From assembly GCA_034180465.1 (NCBI GenBank), contig JAXFOH010000057.1, positions 1 through 10,855 of the forward strand: DNA of 10,855 bases, read 5' to 3'. Source of the DNA: CAKUIA01 sp034180465 (GTDB lineage Bacteria > Verrucomicrobiota > Verrucomicrobiia > Opitutales > Intestinicryptomonadaceae). This document shows positions 1 through 6,374 of this stretch, piece after piece. Both the position numbers and the translations under genes were made by a program. Numbering within the stretch: the first letter of the stretch is position 1; each line of letters begins with the position of its first letter. Below the pieces are notes generated by a model. The model worked only from the letters and a program-made list of their open reading frames with translations, was not told the origin of the DNA and did not search any database.

Positions 1-1
1 C

Positions 2-68
2 CAAAGAAGTGGACCAAAATTACAAAACGCGACAAGGCGTCTATATTATTGCAAAGAACTGGACCAAA
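2..68. repeat. Pair of 17-nt direct repeats at left edge
   Basis: The unit CAAAGAASTGGACCAAA occurs at 2-18 and again at 52-68, differing only at one G/C position, with a 50-nt period. The first copy touches the window edge, so more copies may lie outside. Repeated GTGGACC-type units are, from memory, found at the ends of some IS21-family elements, so this could be the terminus of an insertion sequence. No transposase is visible here, so that assignment is only an inference. Confidence 0.55.
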
Positions 69-90
69 CCGCTTTCTTGGGTCATTTTTT
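62..90 (+). terminator. Possible weak intrinsic terminator, plus strand
   Basis: GACCAA (62-67) can pair with TTGGGTC (77-83) through a six-pair stem with one bulged G, followed by six T residues at 85-90. If real, it would end a transcript that enters from the left of the window. The stem is short and bulged, and its left arm is part of the direct repeat, so the call is weak. Confidence 0.25.
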
Positions 91-101
91 CACGCAAGAT
101 A

Positions 102-119
102 GACGCCCTATCGGGCGTC
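102..119. repeat. Perfect GC-rich hairpin
   Basis: GACGCCC (102-108) and GGGCGTC (113-119) form a perfect 7-bp inverted repeat around a TATC loop. The left arm region ATAGACGCC (99-107) is also the reverse complement of GGCGTCTAT at 36-44, so two mutually exclusive foldings exist. No T tract follows on either strand, so it is not a standard terminator. Its function is unknown. Confidence 0.5.
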
Positions 120-132
120 ATTGGCGCCATCT

Positions 133-220
133 CCGCTTACGCTTCGTGGGGATAAATCGCTACGCGATTGTAATGTTCGCTGCCTACGCAGCTCGAAAAA
201 TTTGTCGGGCTACGCTCGAT
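133..220. repeat. Array of small hairpins with YTACGC cores
   Basis: A core of the form YTACGC recurs at 137-142, 160-165, 184-189 and 210-215, a spacing of 23, 24 and 26 nt. Three copies sit at the top of clean hairpins: AATCGC/GCGATT (155-160 with 164-169, loop TAC), GCTGC/GCAGC (179-183 with 188-192, loop CTAC), and TCGGGC/GCTCGA (205-210 with 214-219, loop TAC, one G-T pair). The first copy lies in the loop of a weaker CCGC/GTGG stem (133-136 with 146-149). The stems differ in sequence while the tops are conserved, as expected of REP-like or structured RNA elements. No family is recognised. Confidence 0.5.
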
Positions 221-498
221 TGAAATGAAGTCGAAGCAATAGCCGAGATGCAAAAATCCTTGCAGAACCAAAGTCAAAATGGGGCGAAGCAAACGATTGC
301 AAGCTCGACACTATTAGGCGCGTTTTTCGCAAGCAACGGAACGAGAAATGGCAAAATATTTGAGGCATGTCTGTGGCAAATTTTGCTACGAAAAATCCCC
401 ATACGCATAGCAAAATTTTGGGAAATCAAAACGCTACTTTATAGAAAATTTTAACGTGAGATGAAGTAAAAATGATAGTGTAGGTTGGTAGAATCATC
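221..498. other. Non-coding stretch with GCAAAATTTTG repeats
   Basis: No convincing gene is seen. Reading frames of 67-68 codons exist on both strands, but they overlap each other and their translations lack a recognisable family pattern or ribosome binding site. The self-complementary A+T motif recurs as GCAAAATATTTG (351-362), GCAAATTTTG (376-385) and GCAAAATTTTG (410-420). A similar GCAAAATTTT occurs near the right edge of the window (10834-10843). It may be part of an interspersed repeat. Confidence 0.4.
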
Positions 499-851
499 TT
501 ACATCAGCTTCACGATGACACCAGCTTTGTTGCCATCGAAAAGAGTCTGTTCGTATCTCTAATACCGACAAAACCTACAGGTAAAATTCTTTAAAGGATA
601 CACATTTAGTAGCGTAAATGAGCTGTATTTTGCCAAATAAATGGTGGGAAAATGTAGAGCGGTTAAGGGCAATATTTAAGCAAGGTTTTGCAGACGAGAA
701 TACTATATCCGCGTCCTTGGCTTCATAAAAATCCATCCAAAATTTGCGGTATCGGTTGATGGGAATTGCCCCAGCGTCTTCAAGTTGACTCCTATTTTCT
801 TCCACCAAACTTTAAGTAGCCCTTATGGCATTTGCGGTCAAAATACCCCAT
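499..851 (-). pseudogene. Possible decayed gene, frames broken
   Basis: The minus strand carries three pieces of protein-like sequence in different frames. The first starts at ATG 851 and reads MGYFDRKCHKGYLKFGG. A 78-codon open stretch follows (575-811) that includes INRYRKFWMDFYEAKDAD. The last is a short end, YEQTLFDGNKAGVIVKLM (555-502), with a TAA stop at 499-501. Reading them as one ancestral gene needs at least two frameshifts and loss of two stop codons. I do not recognise the family. The continuous part begins only at TTG 808 with a stop just upstream and no clear ribosome binding site, so an intact small gene is unlikely. Chance open frames remain possible. Confidence 0.22.
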
Positions 852-1024
852 AATTTAACGTCGTAAGTTGTTGATAAAAATTTCACACTATGGAACGATG
901 TGGGGCGAAAAAAGCCTCAATTTTGGGCGCGGGGAGGTTCAAAATACAGAATGAAAACACGAACCGTGTTAAATGGGTTGTGCGCCGCAAAACCGTTTGC
1001 TGCGCGGATTAGCGGCGAATGGGC
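852..1024. other. Non-coding stretch with inverted repeats
   Basis: No gene is seen. AACACG (956-961) and CGTGTT (965-970) form a 6-bp hairpin with loop AAC. CGCCGC (983-988) and GCGGCG (1012-1017) form a longer-range inverted repeat. The first hairpin has almost the same top (ACACGAACCGTGT) as the tRNA terminator about 75 nt away, which reads CACACGAACCCGTGTG on the minus strand. The role of the stretch is unknown. Confidence 0.4.
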
Positions 1025-1056
1025 AAAAAAAATTCACACGGGTTCGTGTGAAATTT
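1025..1056 (-). terminator. Intrinsic terminator of tRNA-Ser
   Basis: Read on the minus strand, TTCACACG and CGTGTGAA form a perfect 8-bp stem (1045-1052 with 1033-1040) around an AACC loop. Eight T residues follow immediately (plus-strand A run 1025-1032). An upstream AAA in the run 1054-1056 extends the base across a bulge. It lies 6-10 nt past the 3' end of the tRNA-Ser gene, which fits rho-independent termination of a single-gene tRNA transcript. Confidence 0.85.
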
Positions 1057-1062
1057 AAAACG

Positions 1063-1150
1063 CGGAGAGAGGGGGATTCGAACCCCCGATAGGCTTTTGA
1101 CCTATACGCGATTTCCAATCGCGCTCGTTCGACCACTCCGACATCTCTCC
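1063..1150 (-). tRNA. tRNA-Ser (anticodon GGA)
   Basis: Read on the minus strand this gives a complete 88-nt class II tRNA. The acceptor stem GGAGAGA (1150-1144) pairs with TCTCTCC (1070-1064), with discriminator base G at 1063. The anticodon loop TTGGAAA sits on the stem CGCGA/TCGCG, giving anticodon GGA, which reads UCC and UCU serine codons. A long variable arm of serine type follows (TATAGGTCAAAAGCCTATC), then the T arm CGGGGGTTCGAATCCCCC. Its layout closely parallels E. coli tRNA-Ser(GGA). The 3' CCA is not encoded (CG follows the discriminator), so it must be added by nucleotidyltransferase. It has its own promoter and terminator. Confidence 0.97.
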
Positions 1151-1175
1151 GTTTAGTGGTAAAAATATCTTAGAC

Positions 1176-1203
1176 ATCATTTATATTTTTAGTTTGCAGT
1201 CAA
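1176..1203 (-). promoter_or_regulatory. Probable promoter of tRNA-Ser
   Basis: On the minus strand TTGACT (1203-1198, five of six matches to the -35 consensus) is followed after 16 nt by AATGAT (1181-1176, four of six to the -10 consensus). The mature tRNA would begin about 25 nt downstream, leaving room for a short 5' leader for RNase P. The -35 match is good and the -10 match is moderate. Confidence 0.5.
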
Positions 1204-1265
1204 TAAAAATTTCTTTTCTTTTCGAGAATAGCTGCAAAAAAACTTATAAAAACTAAGAGATTTAA

Positions 1266-1292
1266 AAACCAAAGTTTTGCGGTTTTTGGTTT
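1266..1292 (-). terminator. Second (backup) hairpin of operon terminator
   Basis: AAACCAAA (1266-1273) and TTTGGTTT (1285-1292) form an 8-bp inverted repeat with a 12-nt loop. On the minus strand it is followed by a T-rich run. It lies just beyond the stronger hairpin at 1297-1324, so the two look like tandem terminators of the seven-gene operon. Its loop carries GTTTTGCGG, nearly the reverse complement of part of the first hairpin. Confidence 0.5.
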
Positions 1293-1296
1293 CAAT

Positions 1297-1324
1297 AAAA
1301 AAGCGGCAAAACTTTGTTTGCCGC
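1297..1324 (-). terminator. Intrinsic terminator of the seven-gene operon
   Basis: On the minus strand GCGGCAAA (1324-1317) and TTTGCCGC (1310-1303) form a perfect 8-bp stem around a six-base loop, followed by a run of six T (1302-1297). It begins 7 nt after the stop codon of the surA-like gene, the ideal place to end the minus-strand operon. Confidence 0.88.
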
Positions 1325-1331
1325 AAATTGT

Positions 1332-2321
1332 TTATTGTTCGAACTTAATGTAGGCGTCTTTCCTAAGTTTTTCCACCCACTTTTTATAGGCCTTTGTGGC
1401 ATTTTGCCCAACTAAAGCCCACTCTATTTGCTCCCTAACGCTGTCTAGGTCTTGCACACCTTCTTTTCGGCGATCGGCTTGTTTTAAAATAAATATTGTG
1501 TCGCCAATCAAAATGGGGTCGCTCACCCGTCCTTTTTGCAATGCAAACGCTGCGGTATCTAGCTGCGGAACAAGTTCGCCCTTCTTATACCAGCCCCAGT
1601 CGCCGCCCTTTTTTGCGGTGTTTTTGTCTTTGCTGAATTTCTTTGCAAGGTCTTCAAAATTATTTTTTTCTTTTGCCTCTTTAACTATTGTTTTTGCAAG
1701 CTCACCATCGCTAGACGAAAGCGTTATTTGCTTTAGATTTACGCTTTCAGGTTCGAACCATTTAGACTTGTTTGCCTTGTAATACTCCAATATTTTTGCG
1801 GGGCTTATTTCCGAAACGGAACGTCTTTGCTGACTTTGCATGTAGTCGACAATGATGTCTTCTTCCTGCTCTTGCCTAAATTGTTTTACGGTTTTGCCCT
1901 CGTTTTGTATATATTTTAAAAACTCGTTTCTGTCGCCGTGAAATTCGCTTTTAATATATTCGTCGAAATGCGAATCCAAATAGCTTTTTGGGATTTGCAT
2001 TCCTTTTTCCCTAAAGTTTTTAACAATCAAAATCTTGTTAACCAAATTATTCAAAATTTCGTTTTTAAGGCTTTCGTAATTCTTTTCGTACTCGTATTGT
2101 GTGCGCGCCGAAGCCTTTAGGCGCGACAAAAACGGAGCCATTTCCTTTGCCAGTTGCGCATTTGTAATAACCTTGTCTTCGACAATGGCAACAATGCTGT
2201 CGTAGCCCATCTGTTTTGCCTGCGGCTTTTGCGAATATTGATTAAAAGTGCCGTAGCTTTGTGCATAAAGTTGTATGCAGGCAAAAAACGCCGCAGCCAT
2301 ATATAAAAATTTATCTATCAT
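1332..2321 (-). CDS. SurA-like peptidyl-prolyl cis-trans isomerase, parvulin type
   Basis: This is a 329-residue periplasmic foldase that would isomerise X-Pro bonds and chaperone exported proteins. Residues 1-21 form a signal peptide: a short basic start, a hydrophobic stretch ending ACIQLYA, and probable cleavage near residues 20-21. Residues about 41-185 resemble the SurA N-terminal chaperone domain (VAIVEDKVITNAQLAKE at its start). A single parvulin domain covers about 193-283, with the classic segment GGDWGWYKKGELVPQLDTAA at 239-258 and GRVSDPI at 264-270. E. coli SurA has two parvulin domains, so this is a shorter, one-domain form like PrsA/PpiC proteins. Its ATG overlaps the mfd stop as ATGA, implying translational coupling; no strong ribosome binding site is seen. 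It is the last gene of the operon. Family assignment is firm, but equivalence to true SurA is inferred. Confidence 0.9.
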   Translation of the reverse strand: MIDKFLYMAAAFFACIQLYAQSYGTFNQYSQKPQAKQMGYDSIVAIVEDKVITNAQLAKEMAPFLSRLKASARTQYEYEKNYESLKNEILNNLVNKILIVKNFREKGMQIPKSYLDSHFDEYIKSEFHGDRNEFLKYIQNEGKTVKQFRQEQEEDIIVDYMQSQQRRSVSEISPAKILEYYKANKSKWFEPESVNLKQITLSSSDGELAKTIVKEAKEKNNFEDLAKKFSKDKNTAKKGGDWGWYKKGELVPQLDTAAFALQKGRVSDPILIGDTIFILKQADRRKEGVQDLDSVREQIEWALVGQNATKAYKKWVEKLRKDAYIKFEQ

Positions 2322-5300
2322 TTTCTGACGCTCTTAACTGTGTATCTTAAATAATTTTCTATTTCTGAAAGTTTTTCGTCAGGACTTTGTTTTGTCAATC
2401 TCGGAATAGCACCTGCTACCCTAAAAAATACGTCTTTTGCGTTAAAAGCCTCTCTTAACTTTAAAATATCGCCTTCGCTTGCAACGCACGAGAAGGAATT
2501 TTGTTCCGCCAAAATTCTTATCTTGGCTAAATTAAAAAGCCTTTCGGTTTCGGGCGGAATTTTGCCGAAGCGGTCTTTAAAAGTTTTTTTAAGCTCCTTT
2601 AAGTCGCTTTCTGTTTCCAAGAGCGCAATTTTTCTATACATATCTATGCGTATTTGCGCCTGCGGGACATAGTCTTTAGAAATCAACGCCATTGCCAATT
2701 TTAGCGGTTCTTTTTTCTCGGCAAAAAGCTGTGTTTCGCTTGCTGGTGCTTTTGCGCGAGAAATAGCCAAAGCGGCTTCGTAGTCGCCCAACTTTATGAA
2801 GTCTAAATCTATTTTTGCCCTTATTGCAAATGCAACCTTTTCGCCCTTTAGGCGGGCAACGCTTTGCCTTAAAAGCGAGCAATATAAATCGAAACCAACC
2901 CCCGAAATATGCCCGCTTTGGCGCGCGCCCAATATGTTGCCGCAACCCCTAAGCTGCAAGTCGCGGGCGGCAATTCTAAAGCCTGCCCCAGGCTTATTAT
3001 ATTGCCTTATAGCCGAAAGCCTTTCCTTTGCCTTTTGCACAATAATGTCTTTATCGCGCAAAAAAAGATAGGCGTAGGCTTGCCTATTAAAACGCCCAAC
3101 CCTGCCCCTTAGCTGGTAAAGCTGCGCCAAGCCGAACCTGTCGGCCGAATCTATAATTATTGTATTGCAGTTTGGAATATCTATGCCCGATTCTATAATT
3201 GTAGTGCAAACCAAAACGTCGTATTTGCCGTCTATAAATTCGCACATAAGTTTTTCGAGCTTGTGCTCGCCCATTTGCCCGTGGCCTACCGCAACCCTTA
3301 AAGACGGGAACATTCCCCTGATTTGCTGCGCTTTTTGTTCGATTGTCTTTACTTCGTTGTGCAAGTAAAAAACTTGCCCGCTTCGCAAAATTTCTCTGCT
3401 AATTGCCTCTTTTACAGCCAAAGGCGAATACTCTCTTACAAAAGTTTCTACAGGCAGCCTGTCGCGCGGTGGAGTTTCCATAACGCTCATTTGTTTTGCG
3501 CCCATCATTGCAAAATATAGCGTTCTTGGAATTGGAGTGGCACTCATTGTAAGAATGTCGATATTCGACGCCAGTTTTTTGATTTTTTCCTTATTCTTTA
3601 CGCCAAAGCGATGCTCTTCGTCTATAACCAGCAGCCCCAAATTTGCAAAGTTTACATCGTCGCTTAGCAATGCGTGCGTGCCTATAATAACGTCTATTGC
3701 CCCCGAAGCCAACTGCGCTTTAATTGTATCGGACTGCGCCTTTGTTTTAAAGCGCGAAAGGCTTTCTACAACAATGGGGTATGGCGCAAATCTGTCTTTA
3801 AAATTCATAAAGTGCTGTTGGCACAAAATGGTTGTAGGGCACAAGATTGCAGCCTGCCTGCCGCTGCTTGCCGCCTTGAACACGGCTCTCATTGCAACCT
3901 CGGTTTTGCCGAACCCCACATCAGCGCAAATAAGGCGCTCCATCGGATTTTCCGACTGCATATCCTTTTTAACGTCTTCTATGGCGTGCAGTTGGTCGGG
4001 CGTTTCAGCAAAGGGAAAAGAATCGTCGAAGCTCTTTTGCCAATCATCGTCTTCGGGGAAGGCAATGCCTTTGGTGCTTTCGCGCTTTGCCTGCACATTT
4101 AGCAATTCTGCGGCATAGTCTAGCGACGCTTTTTCGGCAGAGCTGCGAACTTTCAGCCACGACTTTGCGTCTAGTTTAGAAAGCTTTGGCGATTTTTTGT
4201 CGAGATTTAAATAGCGCGTAAGCAAATATGCGTTGTGTAGTGGAACATACAAGAAGGCATTTTCGTCGAATTCCAACTTAATTGTTTCCTGAACGCCCGC
4301 CGGAGAGTTTACCGAGCAAAGCCCCCTATATTTGCATACGCCGTGGCCAACGTGCACAAGAATGTCGCCCTCGGCAAGTTCCGAAAAATCAAGGGCTGTA
4401 TCTATCTGTGTTTTTACGGGTTTTACCTGCTTGTTTGCGCCAGCAAACACCTTGTTTTTGCGGCCAAAAAATTCCGACTGGCTGACAAAAACCGCCCCTT
4501 TGTTTGACTTTGCATTAAGCTTAAAGTGCGACTTTTCGAAATCCAAAATAAAGCCTTCGCCGAAAAACGGTCCAGTAAAAATAGGGCTTAGTTTTAGCGA
4601 AAGGCTTTTTATCTGGTTTTTTACAAGTTTTTTTTCGGAATCGTTTGCGGCCTCAACAAAAACATCGTAGCCGACTTTTTGCAAGTCTACAAGCTTTTGC
4701 AGAAAATCGGCCCTTGCCTGCGATTCCGACCTTACTCTTTCAACCCCTATCAGATTGCCGAAGTTTACATTTAAGTAAAGCGAAACTGGGTCGCCCGAAA
4801 TTTTCACAGCCTTTGCTTCGTCGAAAAGCTCGCTCGCCGTATCTAGCGAAGTTATCGCAAAAAATTCGAATTTGCTTAGGTCGCTTTTCGAAAAACCGCT
4901 GCTTGCCGTGCCGTTGTCGTTGTACAAAAAAACTTCGGGACATCTGCGATACATATAGGAGATGTCTACAAAGCCTATAAGCGAGTCTTTTTTTAGCAAA
5001 TTTGCAAGCGTTTGAGCGCGCTCGGTTTCATAGGACGCACTGTCTATTCTTATAGAATCTACCGTGCTTTTTGTCATTTGTGTTGCACTGTCGAAACTTT
5101 TTATGCCGTCTACTACGTTCCCGAAAAAGTCTAGCCTATATGGGCTAAGAGCCGAAACCGGGTATACGTCTAAAACCGAGCCTCTCAGCGCGTATTGTCC
5201 CGGGCTTTCGCACAAAACTTCGTTGTAGTAGCCGTATTTATTGCCCAACGTGTCGGCCAAGTCCGACATGGAAATTTTTTGCCCTTTTTCTATAACAATG

Positions 5301-5674
5301 TGCGAATTGTCGTCTGGCATTGCAAACTTTTCGAACAGGGCGTCTATTGAAGTTAAAATTACAAGCTTTTCGCCATTAACGGGCGACGAAAGCGCGCCTA
5401 AAACAGCCGCTCTTGCGCAATAGCTTTCGAATGGGTTTAGGCTGGAGTTTGCCGACGGAAACAAGCGCAAAACATAAGAAACATCGCCATCTTGGTTTTG
5501 CGATTTTAAAAAGCTTTCAAGCTTATAAAACGCGCTTTCGCACTGCGAGTACGACTCGTAAAGCAAAACGCAAACATCGCGCCTTTGCCCGCAAATAACG
5601 TTTGCCGCCACGGGCGAAGTTATTGCGGAGGGCACTTGCGTAAATAATTTGCCGTTAAATTTACACTTAAGCAT
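2318..5674 (-). CDS. mfd: Transcription-repair coupling factor Mfd
   Basis: Mfd removes RNA polymerase stalled at DNA lesions and recruits the UvrA nucleotide-excision repair machinery. The 1118 residues are close to E. coli Mfd (about 1148). A UvrB-like N-terminal region (roughly 1-330, with GQYALRGSVLDVYP at 159-172) precedes the RNA-polymerase-interacting domain, marked by EGDILVHVGHGVCKYRGL at 435-452. The superfamily 2 translocase follows: Walker A ADVGFGKT at 584-591, motif II DEEH at 685-688 (DEEQ in E. coli), SATPIPRT at 711-718, ESGIDIPN at 828-835 and QLRGRVGR at 854-861. The translocation (TRG) motif spans about 903-931, and a C-terminal domain runs to the end. No truncation is seen. 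The start overlaps the end of rnc by 8 nt and its stop overlaps the next gene by 4 nt. Assignment is very secure. Confidence 0.98.
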   Translation of the reverse strand: MLKCKFNGKLFTQVPSAITSPVAANVICGQRRDVCVLLYESYSQCESAFYKLESFLKSQNQDGDVSYVLRLFPSANSSLNPFESYCARAAVLGALSSPVNGEKLVILTSIDALFEKFAMPDDNSHIVIEKGQKISMSDLADTLGNKYGYYNEVLCESPGQYALRGSVLDVYPVSALSPYRLDFFGNVVDGIKSFDSATQMTKSTVDSIRIDSASYETERAQTLANLLKKDSLIGFVDISYMYRRCPEVFLYNDNGTASSGFSKSDLSKFEFFAITSLDTASELFDEAKAVKISGDPVSLYLNVNFGNLIGVERVRSESQARADFLQKLVDLQKVGYDVFVEAANDSEKKLVKNQIKSLSLKLSPIFTGPFFGEGFILDFEKSHFKLNAKSNKGAVFVSQSEFFGRKNKVFAGANKQVKPVKTQIDTALDFSELAEGDILVHVGHGVCKYRGLCSVNSPAGVQETIKLEFDENAFLYVPLHNAYLLTRYLNLDKKSPKLSKLDAKSWLKVRSSAEKASLDYAAELLNVQAKRESTKGIAFPEDDDWQKSFDDSFPFAETPDQLHAIEDVKKDMQSENPMERLICADVGFGKTEVAMRAVFKAASSGRQAAILCPTTILCQQHFMNFKDRFAPYPIVVESLSRFKTKAQSDTIKAQLASGAIDVIIGTHALLSDDVNFANLGLLVIDEEHRFGVKNKEKIKKLASNIDILTMSATPIPRTLYFAMMGAKQMSVMETPPRDRLPVETFVREYSPLAVKEAISREILRSGQVFYLHNEVKTIEQKAQQIRGMFPSLRVAVGHGQMGEHKLEKLMCEFIDGKYDVLVCTTIIESGIDIPNCNTIIIDSADRFGLAQLYQLRGRVGRFNRQAYAYLFLRDKDIIVQKAKERLSAIRQYNKPGAGFRIAARDLQLRGCGNILGARQSGHISGVGFDLYCSLLRQSVARLKGEKVAFAIRAKIDLDFIKLGDYEAALAISRAKAPASETQLFAEKKEPLKLAMALISKDYVPQAQIRIDMYRKIALLETESDLKELKKTFKDRFGKIPPETERLFNLAKIRILAEQNSFSCVASEGDILKLREAFNAKDVFFRVAGAIPRLTKQSPDEKLSEIENYLRYTVKSVRK

Positions 5675-6374
5675 TTAATATTCTTAAAAGTTTTTCGGCG
5701 GCGCTTATCTGCGCTTCTTTTTTGCTTTTTTTGGGGCTGCCCGTTTGGCTTTTGCCCAGTGCCGAAACTTTGCATACAAATTCCCTGCTGTTCGACGCCC
5801 CTGTTTCCTTTACAATTTCGTATATGGGGTTGGAATTCCCTTGTTTTGCGCACAATTCCTGCAAAGCTCCCTTTGGGTTTTGCGAAATTTGCGCTTCGAA
5901 AAGGCTTATGCTTTGCCCGCCATACCACGCCAAAACGGTTTTTTTTGCGGTTTGGTAGTTTGAATCTAAAAATATTGCGCCTACAAGAGCCTCGAATGCG
6001 TCTTCAAGCGTCGACCTAAGTTTTAAAAGTCTTTCGGCATCTGCAATGTCTCTAAATTTTATTACGTTGGCAAAACCCATTTTTAAAGCCATATTTGCCG
6101 TATGCGCGCCGCGCGTATACGCTGCGCGCAAGGCGGTTAAAACACCCTCGCTTTCGTTTGGATATTCAATATAAAGCCGTTCCGAAACGATTGCCGACAA
6201 TATTGCATCTCCCAAAAACTCAAGCCTTTGGTTCGAAATGCCAATATCCGCCGAAGGATGCACCAACGCAAGCTTAAGCAAATTGACATCTTTAAAGGCA
6301 TAGCCTATTTGCTTTTCGAAATCGCGCAGCGCGCCTTCGTCGAAGCCAAGTGTATCTTTTAGATTTTCCGGCAC
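5667..6374 (-). CDS. rnc: Ribonuclease III
   Basis: RNase III cleaves double-stranded RNA, including rRNA precursors, in the cytoplasm. At 235 residues it has the normal bacterial length. The catalytic domain carries the signature NQRLEFLGDA at 48-57 and EDAFEAL at 124-130. The metal-binding residues E52, D56, D125 and E128 are all present. A double-stranded RNA binding domain fills about 165-233, ending in KKSKKEAQISAAEKLL. The signature usually reads NERLEFLGD; here the first Glu (E38 in E. coli) is Gln. The start codon is GTG, directly after the parA stop with no gap (TAAGTG), and no clear ribosome binding site is visible, so translation is probably coupled to parA. The 3' end overlaps mfd by 8 nt. 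The neighbouring helicase and BFN genes fit an RNA-processing theme. Confidence 0.97.
   Translation of the reverse strand: MPENLKDTLGFDEGALRDFEKQIGYAFKDVNLLKLALVHPSADIGISNQRLEFLGDAILSAIVSERLYIEYPNESEGVLTALRAAYTRGAHTANMALKMGFANVIKFRDIADAERLLKLRSTLEDAFEALVGAIFLDSNYQTAKKTVLAWYGGQSISLFEAQISQNPKGALQELCAKQGNSNPIYEIVKETGASNSREFVCKVSALGKSQTGSPKKSKKEAQISAAEKLLRILNA

Noticed and set aside
2..68. Start of a CRISPR array
   Set aside because: Only two units of 17 nt are visible, one with a mismatch, and no cas gene is present; too short for a typical CRISPR repeat.
248..454. 68-codon plus-strand open frame as a small gene
   Set aside because: There is no ribosome binding site, the frame overlaps a similar one on the other strand, and it is built of the A+T repeats seen in that stretch.
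928..950. Attachment-site copy of the tRNA-Ser 3' end
   Set aside because: GGGGAGGTTCAAAA resembles the T-arm region only loosely and lacks the long identity expected of an att duplication.
1396..1782. 128-codon open frame on the plus strand
   Set aside because: It is antisense to the parvulin domain of the surA-like gene and carries no recognisable domain.
3537..4118. 193-codon open frame on the plus strand
   Set aside because: It lies wholly opposite the conserved helicase core of mfd and its translation shows no family motif; it is a shadow of the real gene.
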